Source: Argopecten irradians
Lineage: Eukaryota; Mollusca; Bivalvia; Pectinida; Pectinidae
DNA: 64,000 nucleotides
NCBI RefSeq assembly: GCF_041381155.1
Contig: NC_091139.1
Location: 7,936,383-8,000,382 of the forward strand
Reading direction: 5' to 3'
This document shows positions 57,897-64,000 of the stretch, piece after piece (position 1 is the first letter of the stretch; every line of letters starts with the position of its first letter). The position numbers and the translations under genes were made by a program. A model generated the notes under the pieces. The model did no database searches, had not been told where the DNA came from, and saw nothing but the letters and a program-made list of their open reading frames with translations.

Positions 57897-60800
57897 CTGT
57901 ATTTTAGTAAGCAGGAGGTCTCGTGTTCGACCTCTAGTTGAGACTGATTAAATTATTTAAAATTATATTTTTTTAATTTAATGCGTGCTGTAATATTTTT
58001 TTTATATAAGCAGGAGGTCTCGTGTAATCCTGGTGAATATTAGCCGCAACATATTTATCGACTATTGAAGCGTAAGACATGTATGCCAGATTTCAAGAGA
58101 GTTCAATTTCTACTGAAAGTAGTTATTTAATTGATGTGAAATCATCACTCAGTTAATAAGTTTTGCTGTGTTTAGTCTTTTTCAGAGCGGGGTTATATAC
58201 GGATGTTAGTTGGTTAAATTTCGTTTGTGGAATGAGAGATTGACAATGATTATTTGTATTTTTCATCAAAGATCAAAGATAAATAATCATTATGAAGGTA
58301 CAAAAGGACGTGAATAGAACGTGTTCATGTTGTAGATGTTGTTGAAGCAAAAATTTAGTTTGTCGTCTCTTTGCAAAATAGTAAAAAAGCGTGAATTCAG
58401 ACAAGGTCTGTAATGTTCATGTTCATGTAGGGACCAAGTAATGTTACCAGCGATACATGTGAAGGGATTGGTGTGACCCCTGTAGGGTTTAAAGCGGATA
58501 TGTAACCCTGGTGACATTTGTCATTCGCCTTTTCGGGGCATAACGTCAACACGACGAAAGCGTCCTTGCTAATCTACAAAAACAACAAAATATATTTCTT
58601 TGATCATATCATATATTGGGATACATTCAGATTACAGCTATATAAAAAATCTTTAACAATTACAATAGGTTATGAGAAACTGAGTCTAATGTACTCATAA
58701 ATATTTGCTTTGCTGTATGAAATCTTATTTTGTTCAATGTTAAATTGTGATTGTGACCTGAAATATGCATTTCTCGTTTTGACGACAATAAAGGAGAACG
58801 CGCACTCTATTGGAGCATCTGACTCTTCTCGTACTTCTATCATCAACCTCGTTACAAATGTGGCTTAAAATCGATTTTCGGTTACGCTTAATGATGTATT
58901 ATTGATATTGTTTGTATGTTTAAGCTGCCACGAGGCCGTGATGGATGGATATTTTAGGTGTACCGAGTTGCGTAATTCAAACCCACGCGAGACTGTTACC
59001 AGATACTGAACTTGTGTTGGTGTTTTCTCCTACTACCCCCGTAGTTTTTAAATGAAACTTTGCTGTTGTATAAGATATTAAGCAAACTAAGCCAAACCAA
59101 TTGAGTTATTACTTATATTATATGTACAAGTGCATTTTGGTAATACCAGTTCACAGTTTAAAATTATCATATCACACCATAATATAATGCAATAGGATGG
59201 ACGTAAAAACACATGAATTAATCGATTGAAGTTATTCAAATGTAATGTTAGTGTATAATGCATTGTACCACGCAATATTCACACATTGTGTTAACAATTT
59301 GTCGTACAAAGAAATATTATCTTATCAGACTCTTAACAAAACATCTCACGAAATAAATAATGACAGACCGTTGCCTGACAGGAATGATTCATACATCTAA
59401 CACCACTTCGATCTTATCTAGTAAAATGTACGTATGTGGTTAGGCTCTTCTGTGGTATACGATTACACTGTCACATTGCAATGTACATATTCAGAGATAA
59501 ATTAGTGGAATATCATAGATAGGAAGATACATGTAACAAATAACAAACAAATAAAAACATATATTGATATTGCAATTTTATACTTAAAATATGGAAAATA
59601 GCAAAACAGAAAAATAGGGAAAACAAAACAAGTAAAGTAACATGGACAACATGAAGAAAGGAACTATTTTATACATGAACAACACCGGCGTATTTATACA
59701 TTATGTTTCATGATATCAAGCACAGCTTTTCTTATTTTCTGTTGAATTATGATAACAATAATTAGTCCAATATTGATTGCTAAAATTTCTGATTTTTTTT
59801 TCAAACAATTGCTATGTCTTAATCCCCCTTATTCATACGAAACTTAAAATCACCCACTGAAAATAGTTTCCTAAACAATAATTTACTATTATACGTTTCC
59901 AAAAATAATTAGTTTATATCCATACCACAAACAGTTATAAAATAGTCTGTATGCAGGTAAGTAGTGTATTATGTATTTATGCATCTACACACTTACAAGT
60001 AACAACTTGCCAACCATATTGAATTAATAAGGCCATCCACACTGAGGGTGGCAGAGTTTTTATCAATATATCAACAAATGATACTCCAATATGACGGAAA
60101 ACGTATAGAAAATGCATATACATCATATTTGTTTCAATAAGTATGAACATAACGCCTGTATTGTTATCATAGAAAACACCATATTTTTAACAACGTGAAA
60201 AGCTAAACAATTATATTGTGTATGTGTGGCAGATGGAGGAATTTAAAAATTAACGGTTTCTGTGTGCCAAATTCAAAATAGATTAGGCGCTTAGGGCTCT
60301 AGGGAAATATTCAGGGTTTGTGACCCACTTGAAAAAATTGACCAATAAAATTCCTTCCTCTGTCCACACCTTACACTACCATAATCCTGGTTTATATAAA
60401 AAGGACATAACTCTACTATCAATACCGATATGCAGCAGATAAAGGATAAATTATGTACAATGTAAGCAAAATTAATTATATAAGAATTATAATCTGAGAG
60501 TTGTATTAGGGTATTCCAAGCTAAATGTTCAGCTGCCTTCAGATATATTCATAAATCACAATATTTTAAGTTATTCACTTTATTTTACGTTTATTTTCTA
60601 GACTAAATATACATATAATACTGAATAAAGTGTTCATAAACAACAAAAACATTTGTTATTTCTTGTATAAATTGGAAGTAGTGAACAGTAATGAAATAGT
60701 TTGTATCATCTACTGTTGCAGTATCTGTTGATCATCTGTTATAAGACACATTAATATAGATTTATGTACTGGGTCGGACATAAACAAAGTCACAGTATCA

Positions 60801-62086
60801 AGCTATCAGTGCGGGAAGAAAGATAAGAATTGAAAATACTTCAAAATTTGAATATATAGGACCTTAAATGAGTGTTCATTTCGTAACATTTCATATGAAA
60901 AGAACACAAATTTCACACGTTTTTTTTACATAACTACAGCAACCTGCATCTTGAAAAATGCTACGTCAAAATACATTGCAAAAAACCCAGCAGTGGCCGC
61001 AATTTTGTCCCGCCGTCCTCGAAACACTGACGTCACCTCATTTTTCATTACGTCAATTTATTGTTTCTGTTCTCACGTCATAATGAAATTCTAGCCAATG
61101 AAAATCGATCCAGGTCATAAATACCCTAGTGACATATGCAAAAATATTACACGGGCGAAAACACTGGATATCAGGCAGATTATGTGATAAAAAAAATTAA
61201 CAGCAAAAATATCTTCTCATTAACGTTCTAAATGAGATATTAGAAAAGGATAACAATTAGATTCAATATAAAAGTGTCAGCGAAAAATAAATATATCAAC
61301 AGTCTACAGGAGAAATCAAATGAATAATACAAATATTAAAAATACACCACTGCGATATACACAATGTTAACCTTTTTACATCAACAGCAGTTTATACTCC
61401 AATATGTACATTTCTGTATGAACAGCTACCCCCACCCCGGAAGAAATTCATTTCGCTGTTTACATCCAATTTAGTATAAATATTCCATAGGGTTGAAAAA
61501 CAATCAGCCTATATAAGCTCAGAGTCAATGATAAATTAAATGCCTAATCGCGCAAAGCTTTTAATTTCTAACGTATAACGTATAAACTGGCTGAAATAGC
61601 ACTGCAGACGTAAATAGAACTACAGTCTACTTTCAATTCCGTATTATCCAATTACGAGACATCGTAAATATTTTGTGTGTATACATGTTTTCCAAAAAAA
61701 CTCGAAAATGGAAAAAGTATATAGAAAAACCAAATCATTTTTAATGAGCGTTCAGGGAAATGAATTTATGTAGTAATATTTATGATTTATTTCTCCATCA
61801 TTAACCGTCATTTTATTTTATTCGTTAAATTGATGTAGTTGATCCATACAGAAAAAGTTATTTTAAAAACAAGTTATTTTGTCCATATCTTTTGTTCATC
61901 TTTGCAGCATCTCTTAAACGGATGGTGTCAATTTATTTGTTTTATAAACTGCAAATTAACACCCATTTAAAGATTAATTCAACTGGACAAAAACTTAACT
62001 AATTAATATAACCTTCATGCTATCCCCAGCACAGGTTTATGACAACATGTATACAAAATTGATATACTCATTCACTAACACATATT
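57897..62086. other. Intergenic region between gene A and the orphan EGF cluster
   Basis: AT-rich. I searched for signal-peptide, lectin or conserved upstream-block sequences on the minus strand and saw none. The only notable patch is the CRE-rich stretch near 61.03-61.14 kb. Confidence 0.55.
61025..61140 (+). promoter_or_regulatory. CRE-rich promoter-like patch right of the orphan EGF cluster
   Basis: TGACGTCA followed by ATTACGTCAAT and CACGTCATAA (CRE-type words), then AGCCAATG (CCAAT) and TCATAAATACC (TATA-like) in plausible plus-strand order. No coding frame was found downstream on the plus strand. Confidence 0.3.
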
Positions 62087-63569
62087 TCAATCACCCTGTC
62101 TACCAATAGTATCATAAACATTACGTGTAGTGTCTATTTTTGTTGAATCCAATCCGTCATAATTGCCGTCGTGGTTTGGCATGTCTGGAAATAAATTAAC
62201 GTCAGTTAATAATGAACAATGAACTCTACTGCATGTATTGTCTGTTATAGAAAAAAATTACCATTAAAGTTTACTTTTAAATTGTACAATATGGGACTGA
62301 GACCAAACTTAAAAATATACAGACTCAAAATTCGATTTAATAACTTTCTTCAATCCCTTTAAATTAGTACAGTGTAAATGGGAAGATGAACTTACGATAC
62401 GCATGTAATTCAGAGGAAGGTGGTGGAGTTCGATTCCCTCTGCGCGCATTCTAAAATATATTTGATAAATATAAACATGTATTTAATTCAGCGCTATAAA
62501 TATTTGAAAATACCTAACCGAGAAAGGGTGAATGAGAATAAATAAATATGCCCTGATAGAAAGCTTAGTAATACAACAATTTGAAAACAGAGTTTTTGTT
62601 ATTACTGTTTCTAACAAAAGTGAAAAAGAAAATAAAGGAGTATAAATAGAGATAATACAATCAAATGTCAAAATGAAAAAAAAATGCAGACTTATAAATC
62701 AACTAAAAAGTACTAATGAAAAAACAAAATGGATCCCTACCAGAGGAACAAAATGTATATAATACGGATAAACAAATATTCATGGTACAATATCATAAAC
62801 AAAAACATATTTCACTGCATTTAAAATAACTTTTGGGTTTATTTTTATATTTAAAACTTTCTTTTTTAATGATTATTCTTTATGTATCAATTTTAATATC
62901 AAAATATGTTGTTCATGGCTATGGTAAGATATGGTATTTACAGAAAACGAGCCAATTCAAAGTGCAGCAAATGATTGAAAACAACTTAACACCAATGTCA
63001 TCTGTTCCTAATAAATATCAATAGCTAATTCAGTAGAACTATCAATTGATTTAAATATTTCGGTATTATTTAATGTATTCTCCCAAACGATATATGTCAT
63101 GCAATGCACTATGATAATAAAATTATGTACTTACCTCAGGCAGTATACGATTAATCCTATATTACAACTGATGGAGACAGCAAGAAGGCTGCCAACCACG
63201 GCGTATCCGGTGGTGCATTGTGTGTGGGTTGTTTGCTGAAGCCAATAAAAGATAAAGAAATGTAACATTATCTTCATAAATAAGCATTTAAGAAACAAAC
63301 GAACAAAATGAGAAGAATATATTTGCTATACAGACACTTCTTTGACCCACATTTACCACCAAGTATTTATATCCAGCATACATTCATTTGTAAGGATCAA
63401 GTATATATAATCTTGAATATAACCGTTAATATTATAATTGTACTTATATGATATATACCTCAGATAAATGAACTGAAATGTGGACCTTGAAACACATATT
63501 GTATTTGAAAATTTGTACTTACTTCTTCACCATGACTGATCTTTGTTGTGGCTCCTGGCTGTTTCTGTG
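62087..63569 (-). CDS. Gene A: 3' end of a paralogous receptor (stalk, transmembrane helix, tail)
   Basis: Four exons are visible: 63523-63569 (stalk), 63135-63235 (transmembrane, GYAVVGSLLAVSISCNIGLI then VYCLR), 62396-62450 (linker) and 62087-62184 (tail, TGA stop at 62087-62089). Upstream exons lie beyond the right edge. The tail exon would encode YDGL-x11-YDTI if read in the family frame. Two oddities appear. The linker exon is 55 bp where genes B and C have 56, which shifts the tail out of the ITAM frame and into an early stop. The stalk also has ISHGEE where B and C have TCNCEE/TCHCEE, losing both cysteines. Gene A may therefore be decaying, may have an altered tail, or may contain a sequence error. 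Confidence 0.65.
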
Positions 63570-64000
63570 CTGTTAATGAATATTGACAATAACGTATATT
63601 TGAACTTATTTAAGTCGATTTAATTTTACGAAAAATAGGGGGGTTTATAGTTTAAAAACAACTATGACTGCTCTTGTTATTAGTAAATCATAGATCTATT
63701 TATAAAGAAACATCACCAGTCATAATGGTGACTGTGATGTGAGAACTTCAAAAGATTTCAAAATCTGTATGTCAACTTACATGTTGACATTTGACTTGGA
63801 CGGATTATATGTACAATTATTGACGTAGTATCGTCAAAAGTATGTACCAATGTAAATACATTTAATCATAAAAAGGAAACAAAAGCGTTGGTAATGATAG
63901 AGGATCATGCATGGTTACCAACATCTAGTAATGTTAAGAGGAAACATCCCACTCATCAATTGAGGCGTTGGGTATTTTGCATGGCGACAGTTTCTCTACA

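Noticed and set aside
58500-58856. Possible solo LTR (TG...CA ends near 58500 and 58854)
   Set aside because: No matching target duplication and no second copy in the window; the ends could be chance.

Overview
This is eukaryotic DNA: AT-rich, intron-dense, and scattered with short inverted-repeat elements, a SINE-like repeat and a LINE fragment. The frequent ACATGTA-type and AAGGGAGATAAC-type words and the SINE-like repeat fit a mollusc, most likely a bivalve. This is inferred from sequence character only; no species can be named. No bacterial features, CRISPR array, rRNA or tRNA were found.

All recognisable host genes lie on the minus strand and form a tandem family of transmembrane receptors. 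The complete member, gene B (39499-52828, 18 exons, about 876 residues), reads: signal peptide, fucolectin-type (FTP/F5-8-like) lectin domain, two EGF modules, a second lectin domain, eight Draper/CED-1/MEGF-type EGF modules, a transmembrane helix, and a short tail. The tail carries YDGI-x11-YDSI, an ITAM-like tyrosine pair. Right of it is the 3' end of gene A (62087-63569). Between A and B lie six intact EGF exons with no head or tail of their own (54974-57896). Left of B is gene C (20656-31896): ten intact EGF exons, three damaged ones, and intact transmembrane and YEGL-x11-YDTI tail exons, but no lectin exons. Gene C's region does contain a decayed signal-peptide exon and promoter copy near 34 kb. 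Gene D (3385-10758) has an intact signal peptide, first lectin domain, EGF pair and half of a second lectin domain; its 3' part lies beyond the left edge or is lost.

Except where the tail begins, all exons are symmetric phase 1-1. EGF exons are almost all exactly 135 bp and are copied together with their introns, so modules can be added, lost or skipped without breaking the frame. Genes B and D and the relic at 34 kb share a conserved block just upstream of the signal-peptide exon, with TGATAA (GATA-type) and TTCCTGG/TTCCTTG (ETS-type) words. The picture is a fast-evolving cluster of lectin-headed engulfment-type receptors with ITAM-like signalling tails. Members stand at different stages of growth and decay.

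The rest is introns and intergenic DNA holding mobile-element remains: a 5'-truncated LINE (8720-10225), TTAA-flanked MITEs (22873-23235, 38407-38752 and relatives), fold-back elements (4808-4966, 18150-19400, 21637-21690, 32833-33184, 46017-46163), a SINE-like repeat (52140-52300), a minisatellite (34690-34890) and several tandem duplications.
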